In this document: positions 1 to 8,652 of the stretch, piece after piece
Layout of the letters: every line of letters begins with the position of its first letter
How positions within the stretch are numbered: the stretch's first letter is position 1
Assembly (NCBI RefSeq): GCF_003116095.1
Contig: NZ_LGRA01000008.1
Location: 241,452 to 305,451, forward strand
Direction: 5' to 3'
From: Azospirillum sp. TSO35-2
Lineage (GTDB): Bacteria; Pseudomonadota; Alphaproteobacteria; Azospirillales; Azospirillaceae
Length of the DNA: 64,000 nucleotides
Position numbers and translations under genes: made by a program
Notes under the pieces: generated by a model
Seen by the model: the letters and a program-made list of their open reading frames with translations, nothing else
Databases searched by the model: none
What the model was told of the DNA's origin: nothing

Positions 1-66
1 GGTCCGGCTGGGCCGGGAAAAGGTCTGCCACGCCTGCCGCAGCGACACCGGGATGCGCGGCTTCAT
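1..66 (-). CDS. napC: NapC/NirT-type membrane tetraheme cytochrome c, N-terminus only (partial)
   Basis: Only the first 22 codons are inside the window. The ATG (66 to 64) overlaps the napB stop in an ATGA arrangement, showing translational coupling. The translated start reads M-K-P-R-I-P-V-S-L-R-Q-A-W, then Q-T-F-S-R-P-S, which resembles the short cytoplasmic tail that precedes the single membrane anchor of NapC. NapC proteins pass electrons from the quinol pool to NapAB in the periplasm. The heme motifs lie outside the window, so the call rests on position after napB and the N-terminal resemblance. Confidence 0.8.
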   Translation of the reverse strand, partial: MKPRIPVSLRQAWQTFSRPSRT

Positions 67-560
67 CGGCGGTCCCCCCGGTCGGACGGCCGGCTGACCA
101 GGCTGTCGAGGTCCTTGAAGCCGTTGGGGACGATCGGCTGCGCCGTCGTCTGCGGCACATGGCACTGCATGCAGAAATAGCGCCGCGGCGACACCGCGCC
201 CAGCGTCTGGCCTTCACGGTCGACGTAATGGGTGATGCTGACCATCGGCGCCTGCACCGCCTCGGTGAAGCGGCGGCTGTGGCAGGTCAGGCACTGGTTG
301 TTGTTCAGCGTGATCTGGTAGTCGCGGACGTTGTGCGGGATCACCGGCGGCTGTTCGGGGTAATTGCGGGCGACCCGGCGGTCGTCGGTGACGTCGGGCG
401 GGATCGGCGGGGCCGCGTTCTGCTCGACGAAATTCACCGGCGGCCGAAAGGGCGAGTCGAGCCGCCGCGGGTCCGCGTTCTGGCCGGCGCTCTGGGCCGA
501 CAGCACCGCGGGCACGAGGAAGGGCAGCACCGCCAGGGCGGCGAGATGATGGGGACGCAT
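63..560 (-). CDS. napB: Periplasmic nitrate reductase small subunit, diheme cytochrome c NapB
   Basis: A 165-residue precursor with a signal peptide (about residues 1-22, hydrophobic then Ala-rich, ending near S-A-Q). Two CxxCH heme motifs are visible, CLTCH (90-94) and CMQCH (130-134). Histidines at about 76 and 111 are candidates for the distal ligands of the bis-His hemes known in this family. NapB relays electrons from NapC to the molybdenum subunit NapA in the periplasm. It starts 15 bases after the napA stop and its stop overlaps the napC start, so the genes form one operon. Length is normal for the family. Confidence 0.97.
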   Translation of the reverse strand: MRPHHLAALAVLPFLVPAVLSAQSAGQNADPRRLDSPFRPPVNFVEQNAAPPIPPDVTDDRRVARNYPEQPPVIPHNVRDYQITLNNNQCLTCHSRRFTEAVQAPMVSITHYVDREGQTLGAVSPRRYFCMQCHVPQTTAQPIVPNGFKDLDSLVSRPSDRGDRR

Positions 561-575
561 GGCTCAACTCCTCCC

Positions 576-3068
576 TCACGCGGCGACGATCTTGACGGCG
601 CACTTCTTGAAGTCGGTCTGCTTGCTGATCGGGTCGGTGGCGTCCAGCGTGCATTTGTTGATCAGCCGGGCGGAATCGAACCAGGGCACGAAGACCACGC
701 CGCGCGGCGGCTTGTTGCGCCCGCGCGTCTCGACCCGCGTCTGCATCTCGCCGCGGCGGGAGACCACCCGCACCTCCGACCCGCGGCGCAGGCCGCGCGC
801 CTTGGCGTCGTCGGGGTGCATGAAGACCAGCGCCATCGGCATCGCCTTGTACAGCTCCGGCACCCGCATGGTCATCGAACCGCTGTGCCAATGCTCCAGC
901 ACCCGCCCCGTCACCAGCCACAGGTCAAAGTCCTGGTCGGGCGATTCGGCCGGCGGTTCGTAGGGGAAGGCGAAGACGTTGGCCTTGCCGTCGGGGTTGC
1001 CGTAGAACCGCACACCCTCCCCCGCCTTGACGAAGGGGTCGTGGCCCTCGCGGTAGCGCCAGCGCGTCTCCTTGCCGTCCACCACCGGCCAGCGCAGGCC
1101 GCGCACCTCGTGGTAGCGGTCGAAGGGCGCCAGGTCATGGCCGTGGCCGCGGCCGAAATCGGCGTATTCCTCGAACAGGCCCTTCTGGACGTAGAAGCCG
1201 AAATCCTTGGATTCGTCGTTGGCGTAGCCGGCGTCGACCTCCGACAGCGGGAAGCGGTCGACGGTGCCGTTGCGGTACAGCACGTCGAACAGGGTCTTGC
1301 CGCGGTAGGACGGGTTGGCGTCCAGCACCGCCGCCGGCCACACCTCGTCGGTGGTGAAGCGCTTGGAGAACTCCATCAGCTGCCACAGGTCCGACCGCGC
1401 CTCCCCCGGTGCGCTGACCAGCTGGTGCCAGAAATGGGTGCGGCGTTCGGCGTTGCCGTAGGCGCCCTCCTTCTCCACCCACATGGCGGCGGGCAGGATC
1501 AGGTCGGCGGCCGACGCCGTCACCGTCGGGTAGGCGTCGGACACCACGATGAAGTTGTCGGGGTTGCGGTAGCCGGGATAGGTCTCGTTGCCGCTGTTGG
1601 GCGCCGCCTGGAGGTTGTTGTTCACCATGATCCAGAAGGCGTTGAGCTTGCCGTCCTTCAGCATGCGGTCCATCAGCACCGCGTGGTAGCCGATCTTGCC
1701 GGGCAGCAGGTCCTTCGGCAGCTTCCACGCCTCCTCCGCGTGGGCGCGGTGGGTCGGGTTGGTGACCTGCATGTCGGCGGGCAGCCGGTGGGCGAAGGTG
1801 CCGACCTCGCGCGCGGTGCCGCAGGCCGACGGCTGGCCGGTCAGCGAGAAGGGACCGTTGCCGGGCTCGGAGATTTTCCCGGTCAGCAGGTGGATGTTGT
1901 AGACCATGTGGTTGGCCCAGACGCCGCGGACATGCTGGTTGAACCCCATGGTCCACAGCGACATGACCTTGGTCTTGGGGTCGGCGTACAGCTCGGCCAG
2001 CGCCAGCAGCCGTTCCTTCGGCACCTTGGTCAGCTCGGCGGTGTAGTCCAGCGTGTAGGTGCTGACGAACTTGGCGAAGGCGTCGAAGTCGATCGGCTTG
2101 GAATCCGCCGGGTCCTTGGCGTTGGCGGCCCGCACCTCCAGCACGCTCTCCGGCCGCAGGCCATAGCCGATGTCCTTCTGCCCGAGCCGGAAGTTGCAGT
2201 GCGTCTCGACGAACGCCTTGTTCACCCGGTTGGTCTGGATGATGTGGTTGGCGATGAAGTTCAGGATCGCCAGGTCGGTTCCCGGCTCGAAGATCATCGG
2301 GATGTCGGCCAGCTCGAAGCTGCGATGCTCGAAGGTGGAGAGCACCGCCACCTTCACGTGGCCGTGGGCGAGCCGGCGGTCGGTGACGCGGGTCCACAGG
2401 ATGGGGTGCATCTCCGCCATGTTGGAGCCCCAGAGGACGAAGGCGTCGGCGTTCTCGAAATCGTCGTAGCAGCCCATCGGCTCATCCATGCCGAAGGTGC
2501 GGATGAAGGCGACCGCGGCCGACGCCATGCAGTGGCGGGCGTTGGGATCGAGGTTGTTGGTGCGGAAGCCGGCCCGCATCAGCTTGGACGCCGCGTAGCC
2601 CTCCCAGATCGTCCACTGTCCGGACCCGAACATGCCGACGGCGTCCGGCCCCTTCTCCTTCAGGACGCGCTTCCACTGGCGCGCCATCTCGTCGAAGGCG
2701 CGGTCCCACGACACCGGCTGGAACTCGCCCTCCTTGTGGTACTGGCCGTCGCGCAGGCGCAGCAGCGGCTGGGTCAGCCGGTCCTGGCCATACAGGATCT
2801 TCGACAGGAAATAGCCCTTCACGCAGTTCAGGCCGCGGTTCACCTCGGCCTGCATGTCGCCGTGGGTGGCGACGATGCGGTTGTCCTTGGTCGCCACCAT
2901 CACGCCGCAGCCGGTGCCGCAGAAGCGGCAGGGCGCCTTCGACCATTTCAGCGCCGTGTCCTCCCCCGCCACCATCGAGGTCTGGGCGGCCGCCGGCAGG
3001 CCGATGCCGCCCGCCGCCGCGGCGGCGGCGACCGCCTGGGCCTTGATGAAGTCGCGACGATCCAACAT
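576..3068 (-). CDS. napA: Periplasmic nitrate reductase catalytic subunit NapA
   Basis: An 830-residue molybdopterin oxidoreductase that reduces nitrate to nitrite in the periplasm. The N-terminus carries a twin-arginine signal (R-R-D-F-I-K at residues 4-9, then an Ala-rich core), as expected for a folded cofactor-loaded export substrate. The [4Fe-4S] ligands are Cys47, Cys50, Cys54 and Cys82. Cys180, in the context A-R-H-C-M-A-S, is the expected molybdenum ligand. The C-terminal domain has typical bis-MGD binding segments (for example [12 protein letters not shown]). Length fits the family. It lies between napD and napB in napEFDABC order. Confidence 0.98.
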   Translation of the reverse strand: MLDRRDFIKAQAVAAAAAAGGIGLPAAAQTSMVAGEDTALKWSKAPCRFCGTGCGVMVATKDNRIVATHGDMQAEVNRGLNCVKGYFLSKILYGQDRLTQPLLRLRDGQYHKEGEFQPVSWDRAFDEMARQWKRVLKEKGPDAVGMFGSGQWTIWEGYAASKLMRAGFRTNNLDPNARHCMASAAVAFIRTFGMDEPMGCYDDFENADAFVLWGSNMAEMHPILWTRVTDRRLAHGHVKVAVLSTFEHRSFELADIPMIFEPGTDLAILNFIANHIIQTNRVNKAFVETHCNFRLGQKDIGYGLRPESVLEVRAANAKDPADSKPIDFDAFAKFVSTYTLDYTAELTKVPKERLLALAELYADPKTKVMSLWTMGFNQHVRGVWANHMVYNIHLLTGKISEPGNGPFSLTGQPSACGTAREVGTFAHRLPADMQVTNPTHRAHAEEAWKLPKDLLPGKIGYHAVLMDRMLKDGKLNAFWIMVNNNLQAAPNSGNETYPGYRNPDNFIVVSDAYPTVTASAADLILPAAMWVEKEGAYGNAERRTHFWHQLVSAPGEARSDLWQLMEFSKRFTTDEVWPAAVLDANPSYRGKTLFDVLYRNGTVDRFPLSEVDAGYANDESKDFGFYVQKGLFEEYADFGRGHGHDLAPFDRYHEVRGLRWPVVDGKETRWRYREGHDPFVKAGEGVRFYGNPDGKANVFAFPYEPPAESPDQDFDLWLVTGRVLEHWHSGSMTMRVPELYKAMPMALVFMHPDDAKARGLRRGSEVRVVSRRGEMQTRVETRGRNKPPRGVVFVPWFDSARLINKCTLDATDPISKQTDFKKCAVKIVAA

Positions 3069-3134
3069 GGGCGTTTCCCCTTTTCTTCGGACGTTCGATG
3101 GAGGCGTTCGGTGGTGGCGGGCAGGGTCGGCGGC

Positions 3135-3449
3135 TCAGCTCCGGGACGGCGCGTCATCCCCCCCTTGGTCGTCAGGCCGGTCGATGTGATGGAAGACCAT
3201 GACGGCGGAGAACACGCCGTCCAGCAGGTGCAGCGCGGTCATGCGGTCGGCGATCCAGCCCTCATGCGGTCCCTCGACGGTGACCACCATCTTTCCGGGC
3301 TGGTCGATGTGAAGCTCCGTGCCGGGCATGGTCGCCATCGCGGCGCGGACCATCGCCTGCCGGTCGGGCCGGACATGCAGCAGCAGCGAGGCGAGGTGGC
3401 GTTCGGCGACCGGTGGCGGCGGTCCGGCGGTGGCGGCGTCAGGTGGCAT
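3135..3449 (-). CDS. napD: NapD, chaperone for NapA maturation
   Basis: A 104-residue cytoplasmic protein. NapD proteins bind the Tat signal peptide of NapA and hold back export until the molybdenum cofactor is inserted. The characteristic start of the fold (R-H-L-A-S-L-L-L-H-V-R-P) is near residue 17, followed by a conserved G-K-M-V-V-T-V-E-G segment. The ATG at 3449 was chosen because it leaves an 11-base overlap with the napF end and gives a family-like length; the frame is open further upstream but only over napF. The protein ends in an acidic, disordered-looking tail. Confidence 0.93.
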   Translation of the reverse strand: MPPDAATAGPPPPVAERHLASLLLHVRPDRQAMVRAAMATMPGTELHIDQPGKMVVTVEGPHEGWIADRMTALHLLDGVFSAVMVFHHIDRPDDQGGDDAPSRS

Positions 3450-4014
3450 GGCGAGCGGTCCCTGGCTGGCGGTTGAGGGTGACGGCGCCGACCGGGCAGG
3501 CGGCCACGCAGGCGCCGCAGCCGGTGCAGGCGTCGTCGTCGATCCGGGCGTGGGCGGCTCCGCCCGCGGCGGGCCGGAATGCGATCGCCGATTCCGGGCA
3601 GGCGTCCCGGCAGCTGCGGCACACCACCCGCTGCACCGCCAGGCAGGACGGCGCGACGACCGGGCGCAGCGACCAGGGCGCCGCCGTCCGGTCGAAGACC
3701 GGCTCGGCGCAGGCGTCGGCGCAGGCGCCGCAGAAGCTGCATTCGCCGCGCGCGAAGTCGACCTCCGGATAGCCGCCGTCGCCGGGGCGCAGGATCGTCT
3801 CCGGGCAGGCGTCGGCACAGGCGCCGCATCGGGTGCAGAGGGAGGTGAAGAACGCGGGACGGGACCAGGGGGGATGGATTGGCGCGGGCGTCGAAGCCGC
3901 ACATCCGCGCAGGAACCCCCGCCGTCCGCGGTCGATGGCATCGGCGGCCACGGGACGCGGGCCCGTCAGACCGGCGGCGGACCGGGCGGCCCCAGGATCA
4001 GCTGCGACATCCAC
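3439..4014 (-). CDS. napF: Ferredoxin-type protein NapF
   Basis: A 191-residue iron-sulfur protein with several 4Fe-4S motifs: CTRCGACADACP (about 60-71), CSFCGACADAC (about 92-102), CRSCRDACP (about 132-140) and CTGCGACVAACP (about 164-175). NapF is a cytoplasmic accessory protein linked to NapA assembly. R-R-G-F-L-R-G near residue 31 is the short conserved N-terminal segment of the family rather than a functional Tat signal. It sits between napE and napD, with its start inside the end of napE and its end overlapping napD, indicating tight coupling. Confidence 0.95.
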   Translation of the reverse strand: MDVAADPGAARSAAGLTGPRPVAADAIDRGRRGFLRGCAASTPAPIHPPWSRPAFFTSLCTRCGACADACPETILRPGDGGYPEVDFARGECSFCGACADACAEPVFDRTAAPWSLRPVVAPSCLAVQRVVCRSCRDACPESAIAFRPAAGGAAHARIDDDACTGCGACVAACPVGAVTLNRQPGTARHAT

Positions 4015-4211
4015 ACCGCGAAGCCATAGCCGCCGACCACCGCGACCGACAGCACCGGCCAGATGAACACCGCCAGCAGCAGGAACATCGCGATCTCACG
4101 CCGGCGGGTCGCCGGACCGGCAGGCGGGACCGCATCCGGGGCGAGGCGGGGATCGGCAGACGGGGAAGCATCGGGGTGGCGGGCTGGGCTGGGGTGCCGG
4201 GCTGCGCTCAT
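3966..4211 (-). CDS. napE: NapE, small membrane protein of the nap operon
   Basis: An 81-residue protein whose second half holds one clear membrane helix (about residues 42-68, containing F-L-L-L-A-V-F-I-W-P) and ends Q-L-I-L-G-P-P-G-P-P-P-V. This matches the NapE family, whose role is not settled. The first 35 residues are Pro/Ser/Ala-rich and longer than usual. The ATG at 4211 was preferred over the in-frame ATG at 4244 because A-G-A-A-G-G lies about 10 bases upstream. It is the first gene of the nap operon; no convincing FNR box was seen in the 167 bases upstream. Confidence 0.88.
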   Translation of the reverse strand: MSAARHPSPARHPDASPSADPRLAPDAVPPAGPATRRREIAMFLLLAVFIWPVLSVAVVGGYGFAVWMSQLILGPPGPPPV

Positions 4212-4378
4212 GGGATGCGGCCTTCTGCTTGTTCTGCCTGCCAACCCAACCGATAAGGACCTTCGCCGTTCCGTCGGTCGGTTCGATCATCGGGCTTACC
4301 GCCACAGGCCTATGACCCGTTCGGCAGAGCGCGGAAAGGCTCCCCTTCGTCCGCTTGGCCCGGACCGGCCGGCGTCAA

Positions 4379-4927
4379 TCAGTCCGCCATCGCTTGGGGC
4401 GGCCTGCGCATGCCCGCCGCCGGGCCGCCGGGCGCGGCCGCGGAAACGGGATGGTCATGCCCATCATACCCGCTGTCCATCGCGTCGGTGTCGATGCCGA
4501 ACCGGCGCAGGATGGCGGCACCCTCGTCCGTAATATGGAGCAGCTTGGCTCGCTTGTCCTGCGCGTGCGGACGCTCTTCGATCAGCCCGCGGCGGGCAAG
4601 CGGCTTCAGCGAGTGGGTGAGCGGCCGCTCGCGGTTGAACAGCAGCTTGCTCAGTTTCGTTGGTTGCAGGGGTTCCCGGCTCAGCGTGTAGAGGATCGCC
4701 ATTTGGAGGGGCGTGAGATCCCGGATGCCGTTCCGTTCGATCCAGATCATGACGATGTGCTGGACACGGTCGAGATGCTCGTGCGCCAGGCACAGCTCGT
4801 CAAGCGCGCTGGCGGCTTTCAACGGCGTTCCCGGTACCGGTCCCGGTCCGGGGTAAAGGGGCGATGCCCGATGCGTGGTGAAGATCCCGACCATGACACA
4901 CCTGTTCCGGTTGGGGGTTTGGTTCAC
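4379..4927 (-). CDS. MarR-family winged-helix transcriptional regulator
   Basis: 182 residues. The core (about residues 45-150) is a winged helix: L-T-P-L-Q-M-A-I-L-Y-T-L, then P-T-K-L-S-K-L-L-F-N-R and a recognition region H-S-L-K-P-L-A-R-R-G-L-I, followed by a wing with K-R-A-K-L-L-H-I-T-D-E-G. This pattern is typical of MarR dimers that bind palindromic operators and respond to small ligands or redox signals. The first 30 residues and the Gly/Pro/Ala-rich C-terminal 25 residues look disordered. A start at the internal Met at about residue 12 is equally possible. It lies 167 bases upstream of napE on the same strand; a role in nap control is only a positional guess. Confidence 0.8.
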   Translation of the reverse strand: MNQTPNRNRCVMVGIFTTHRASPLYPGPGPVPGTPLKAASALDELCLAHEHLDRVQHIVMIWIERNGIRDLTPLQMAILYTLSREPLQPTKLSKLLFNRERPLTHSLKPLARRGLIEERPHAQDKRAKLLHITDEGAAILRRFGIDTDAMDSGYDGHDHPVSAAAPGGPAAGMRRPPQAMAD

Positions 4928-5431
4928 AGGGCAGGGTAAATCCTTTTCCAGGGCGCGACCGCGTTTCTGAAGGTCAGACTACCAAGGGTGGACCGCCGCG
5001 CCCGCACCCCCCGCAATCGCCGGGGCGGTGATCGAAGGTATTTGATACGAAAGCGTGACAGATGCCGCGCACCCCCTCGCGGAGGGGCATCTTTCCGGCA
5101 AGGGCCTTCCCCCACCCCCTCCCGCGGCTACAAACCAAAGACAACACAACACAAAAGTTGACGATCTCTCCGTACCGAAGATCGCGATACATTTCCGGTT
5201 TTCCGGGCTATAAATATCTCGCAATCAACGCTGACGACGCGAGAAACAAAACTGAGACAGCGACCCGACAAACCGATCGTTTGCTTTCAGTGAGTGCACT
5301 GGCACCGTTACAAGACGATGGTTGTCCAATCATTTCTTTGATCTTCACGGCAGTAGACTTCCCCACCTTCACAAGGTCGTTGACCGGCACCGGTCCAACG
5401 GGAAGCGCCGCACAGTCGGGAGTTCGAAACC
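4928..5431. other. Intergenic region upstream of the curli locus
   Basis: About 500 bases without a supported gene. The half nearest csgF (5140-5400) is clearly more A/T-rich than its surroundings, including T-A-T-A-A-A at 5211-5216, so it probably carries the promoter and regulator sites of the csgF-csgG transcript. No -35/-10 pair with good spacing could be assigned. The half nearest the MarR gene contains C/G-rich stretches with no clear structure. Confidence 0.6.
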
Positions 5432-5851
5432 ATGCGAACAATCGGCGGAATCCTGGCCCTGAGCGCCATCGGACTCGCCATGGCAGCCGCATCCGCCGGC
5501 GCCGGGGAGCTGAAATACCGGCCGATCAACCCCTCGTTCGGGGGTGATCCCTTCAACAGCAGCCATCTGCTGGGCATCGCCAACGCGATCAACAAGTTCG
5601 AGGATCCGAAATCCTCGACGACGAGTTCGACGGCCGACGCCGCCGACTCCTTCGCCAACACGATCCAGGCAAGCGTGCTGAGCCGCGTCGCCAGCCAGAT
5701 CGCCGACCAGATCTACGGCGAGAACGCCAAGACGAGCGGCACGGCCTCCGTCGGCGGGACCACGCTGCAGTGGGCCCAGGTCAACGGCCAGATCAAGCTC
5801 ACGGTCAACAACGGCAAGAGCACTCAGATCATCGAGATGCCGGCCTACTGA
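5432..5851 (+). CDS. csgF: Curli assembly protein CsgF
   Basis: A 139-residue exported protein. The signal peptide is about residues 1-24, ending A-G-A before G-E-L-K-Y. The mature N-terminus contains P-I-N-P-S-F-G-G, the hallmark segment by which CsgF inserts into the CsgG pore in enterobacteria, followed by an F-N-S-S-H-L-L motif like the family's N-x-x-x-L-L. CsgF is surface exposed and couples secretion to nucleation of the amyloid fibre. Length matches E. coli CsgF. It is the first gene of the cluster and lies 87 bases before csgG on the same strand. Confidence 0.93.
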   Translation: MRTIGGILALSAIGLAMAAASAGAGELKYRPINPSFGGDPFNSSHLLGIANAINKFEDPKSSTTSSTADAADSFANTIQASVLSRVASQIADQIYGENAKTSGTASVGGTTLQWAQVNGQIKLTVNNGKSTQIIEMPAY

Positions 5852-5938
5852 GCGCACGTCCACCGCGGAAGCGCGGGCGAAGGCCTGCGGAACGCCGGAC
5901 GAGACCCAACGCATCCTTCGCACGAAGGGTTCAGCATC

Positions 5939-7024
5939 ATGTCGATCTCGATCGCATCCCCCCGCCATGCACTGGCGCTGGCCATCGGCGTGCTCTCCCT
6001 GTCGGCCTGCGCGGCGACCCGCCCGGAAACCGCGTTTTCCGAGAAACCGCTGCCCGAACAGAAGACGCAGGCCCTCGACACGCTCCAGACGCTGCCGCCG
6101 CCGGCGCGCCCGCTGACCGTCGCGGTCTACAGCTTCACCGACCAGACCGGCCAGAACAAGCCGAACGACAGCTTCTCCGAATACTCGCGCGCCGTCACCC
6201 AGGGCGGGAACTCCGTGCTGATCAACGCGCTGAAGCGGACCGGCAACAAGAGCTGGTTCAAGGTGGTGGAGCGCAGCTCCCTGCCGCAGCTCCTGCAGGA
6301 ACGGCAGATCATCCGCCAGACCCGGCAGGCCTACGGCGGCGACGCCCTGCCCCCGCTGCCGCCGCTGCTCTACGCCGGCCTGCTGATCGACGGCGGCATC
6401 ATCGGCTACGACTCCAACACGCTGACCGGCGGCTTCGGCGCCCGTTTCCTGGGTGTCGGCGGCGACGTCAAGTACCGGCGCGACACGGTGACCGTCTACA
6501 TCCGCGCCGTGTCGGTGCAGACCGGCGAGGTGCTGAAGTCCGTCAACACCAGCAAGACGATCTATTCCGCCGCCCTGAACGGCAGCGCCTTCCGCTACAT
6601 CGGGTTCAAGGACCTGCTGGAGATCGAGACCGGCGTCACCACCAACGAGCCCGCCACGCTGGCGGTCAAGCAAGCCATCGAGAAGGCGGTGCATGACCTG
6701 GTGCTGGAGGGTGTCATCGACGGCTACTGGGGCTTCCTCGACCCCGGCGCGGCGTCCCGGCTGGTGCCGAAGTATCTGCAGGAGCGCGACGGCGCCTACA
6801 ACGTCACCGTGCTGCACGGGTCCGACGCCCTGGCCGAACCATCCTCGGCCACGCCGGTTTCGGTCCCGCCGCCGCCCGCGCAGACGCCGACGCCGGGTGC
6901 CGGGGCCGACGAGCAGAAGGTCGCCCCGATGCCGCCGGAGCCGCCCGCACAGAGTTCTGGACCGACCTACGTTCTTCCCGGCGATCGCAGCCGCAGCCCG
7001 ATCCCCCCATCCATCCAGCGGTGA
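5939..7024 (+). CDS. csgG: Curli outer-membrane secretion channel CsgG, C-terminally extended
   Basis: A 361-residue lipoprotein. The lipobox L-S-A-C is at about residues 21-24, preceded by a hydrophobic signal. Core CsgG motifs are present: T-V-A-V-Y-S-F-T-D-Q-T-G, S-R-A-V-T-Q-G, W-F-K-V-V-E-R and G-G-I-I-G-Y-D-S-N-T. CsgG forms the ungated outer-membrane pore for curlin subunits. The enterobacterial protein is near 277 residues; this one carries roughly 75 extra C-terminal residues rich in Pro and Ala (from about residue 285). A Shine-Dalgarno-like GAAGGG lies about 9 bases upstream of the ATG. Confidence 0.96.
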   Translation: MSISIASPRHALALAIGVLSLSACAATRPETAFSEKPLPEQKTQALDTLQTLPPPARPLTVAVYSFTDQTGQNKPNDSFSEYSRAVTQGGNSVLINALKRTGNKSWFKVVERSSLPQLLQERQIIRQTRQAYGGDALPPLPPLLYAGLLIDGGIIGYDSNTLTGGFGARFLGVGGDVKYRRDTVTVYIRAVSVQTGEVLKSVNTSKTIYSAALNGSAFRYIGFKDLLEIETGVTTNEPATLAVKQAIEKAVHDLVLEGVIDGYWGFLDPGAASRLVPKYLQERDGAYNVTVLHGSDALAEPSSATPVSVPPPPAQTPTPGAGADEQKVAPMPPEPPAQSSGPTYVLPGDRSRSPIPPSIQR

Positions 7025-7213
7025 TCGGGCTACCAACGATCGGGCGCGATCGCCGGGCTTCTACCGCCCACCACAGCCCCGATACGAAGCATTCATCTCG
7101 AAGTCATTCGTTAGCCCATTGAAGACCTGACCGGTGGATCGACGGCATTGGGCGCCGCCCGCGACAGCGCACCCCGGTTCGCCTCCCTTCAACACCAACA
7201 TGAGGTATACGCC

Positions 7214-7810
7214 ATGAAACGCGTCCTTTTCGCCTCCGTCGCCATGATCGCTTCGATGACCGCCGGCCTGGCTCTGGCCGACAGCAGCAAGCCCGGCTGG
7301 CCGCCGGTGCCGATGAACGGTGGCAACGCCGCCTACATCGACCAGATCGGTGATCTGAACAGCAACGCGCAGACCCAGTACGGCAAGGCCAACCTGTCCG
7401 ACAACTGGCAGAAGGGCAGCCGCAACGCGGTGGTCACCTACCAGGACGGCACGCTCAACCGGGCCTTCGTGAACCAGAACGGCGACCGCAACTACGCCAA
7501 CCAGCTGCAGGACGGCACGGCCAACCTGGCCAAGGTCGACCAGTCCGACGCCGGCAACACGGCCTATCAGAAGCAGTTCGGCATCGACAACGACGCCAGC
7601 GTCGTCCAGTCGGGCTTTGACGGCCACTTCGGTTGGGGTATGAACGCCGGCAACTTCGCCTCCCAGTATCAGGACGGCGTCATGAACGAGGCCAAGATCG
7701 CCCAGAAGGGCATGGTGAACACCGCCTACCAGACCCAGATGAGCAACGGCAACCTGGCGATCGCCAACCAGACCGGTGTGGCGAACTACAGCACCCAGAC
7801 CCAGCGGTGA
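7214..7810 (+). CDS. Curlin-repeat protein (major subunit CsgA-like)
   Basis: 198 residues. Signal peptide is about 1-22 (ends A-L-A before D-S-S). The mature part is built of about seven repeats of roughly 22 residues with the curlin pattern x-Q-x-G-x-x-N-x-A-x-x-x-Q, for example Y-Q-D-G-T-L-N-R-A and L-Q-D-G-T-A-N-L-A-K. Gln and Asn dominate and cysteine is absent, as expected for a functional amyloid. The ATG at 7214 is preferred over an upstream in-frame ATG (7148) because it gives a proper signal peptide and has TGAGGT upstream. A Trp/Gly-rich interruption (H-F-G-W-G-M-N-A-G) breaks the repeats near residue 140. Whether it is the major or minor subunit cannot be decided from sequence. 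Confidence 0.9.
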   Translation: MKRVLFASVAMIASMTAGLALADSSKPGWPPVPMNGGNAAYIDQIGDLNSNAQTQYGKANLSDNWQKGSRNAVVTYQDGTLNRAFVNQNGDRNYANQLQDGTANLAKVDQSDAGNTAYQKQFGIDNDASVVQSGFDGHFGWGMNAGNFASQYQDGVMNEAKIAQKGMVNTAYQTQMSNGNLAIANQTGVANYSTQTQR

Positions 7811-7875
7811 TCCGCGGGTTTGAGGCCGGGGTCGACGGGAGGGTCCCCGCCCCTCCCGCCGATCCGTCGGCGCAA

Positions 7876-7922
7876 GCGCCCAGCCCCGGTGCAGACCGCA
7901 AGGCTGGGCGCGCGTTTTCTTC
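7876..7922 (+). terminator. Intercistronic hairpin with T-rich tail between the two curlin genes
   Basis: GCGCCCAGCC (7876-7885) and GGCTGGGCGC (7902-7911) form a 10-bp stem with a 16-base loop, followed by GCGTTTTCTT. It could act as a partial terminator or RNA-stability element that makes the upstream curlin more abundant than the downstream one. A second smaller hairpin, GGGAGGG/CCCTCCC, lies at about 7838-7858. Confidence 0.6.
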
Positions 7923-7940
7923 CGCACAGGAGGAAAGGCC

Positions 7941-8645
7941 ATGTCGCACAACATCGGGTTCCGAGATGCCGGACCCGGATTGATCGCGGCCGTCGCGCTG
8001 GTCGTCTGGGCGCTCGCCGTCGCACCGGCCCAGGCCGGCGGCAGCGTCGCCTACATCGACCAGATCGACGGTTCTCTCGCCCGCGTCTTCGACGGGAACC
8101 GGGCGGCCGTCATTCAATCCGGCTTCGGCAACCGGGCGGCCCAGACGCAGGTCGGCGAGAACACCGCCGCCATCCTGCAGGCCGGCTCGGACAATCTGCT
8201 GATCCAGGATCAGATCGGATCGGGAAACCGCGCGCGCGCCATTCAGGGCGGAGCGGCCAACGTCGGCCTGCAGTCCCAGGACGGTGCCGCGAACATCACC
8301 GAGCTTTCGCAGAAGGGGCAAGGCAACAGCGCCGCGCAGAGCCAGTCCGGCACGGCGAACCGTGCCGTCGCCTACCAAAGCGGAACGCGCAACGCCCTGA
8401 AACAGGTGCAGGACGGCTTTGACAACCTGTCCGTCGTGGCCCAGAGCGGCCAGGACAACAGCGCGCAGACCACCCAGGTGGGATCCCGGAACAAGACGGT
8501 CGTCGAACAGACCGGGGGCGAGAGCGTCGACCTCGTCCAGCGTGGCTCCAACCTTACGTTCGACAGCCAGAGCGTCGCGATGGTCAATGGCATGAAAGTC
8601 ACCCAGACCGGCGTCGGCGCCACCATCAAGATCACCACGCGATAG
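7941..8645 (+). CDS. Curlin-repeat protein (second subunit, possibly nucleator CsgB-like)
   Basis: 234 residues. Signal peptide is about 1-32, ending A-Q-A before G-G-S-V. The mature N-terminus shares A-Y-I-D-Q-I with the preceding curlin, then shows eight or more curlin repeats (for example I-Q-S-G-F-G-N-R-A-A-Q-T-Q and Y-Q-S-G-T-R-N-A-L-K-Q). The last 45 residues leave the repeat pattern and contain basic and hydrophobic residues (L-V-Q-R-G-S-N-L-T-F), a feature also seen in the last repeat of enterobacterial CsgB; the nucleator assignment is an inference. A strong Shine-Dalgarno CAGGAGGAAAGG precedes the ATG. The next gene begins 7 bases after the stop. Confidence 0.88.
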   Translation: MSHNIGFRDAGPGLIAAVALVVWALAVAPAQAGGSVAYIDQIDGSLARVFDGNRAAVIQSGFGNRAAQTQVGENTAAILQAGSDNLLIQDQIGSGNRARAIQGGAANVGLQSQDGAANITELSQKGQGNSAAQSQSGTANRAVAYQSGTRNALKQVQDGFDNLSVVAQSGQDNSAQTTQVGSRNKTVVEQTGGESVDLVQRGSNLTFDSQSVAMVNGMKVTQTGVGATIKITTR

Positions 8646-8652
8646 GTGCGCC

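Noticed and set aside
159..3476. A 1105-codon open frame on the plus strand opposite napA
   Set aside because: Antisense to clear nap genes; composition rich in Arg, His, Gly and Val without any domain, as expected from the third-position GC bias of the real gene.
4212..4378. Possible FNR box before napE
   Set aside because: TTCGATCATCGG only weakly resembles the consensus; the second half-site is missing.
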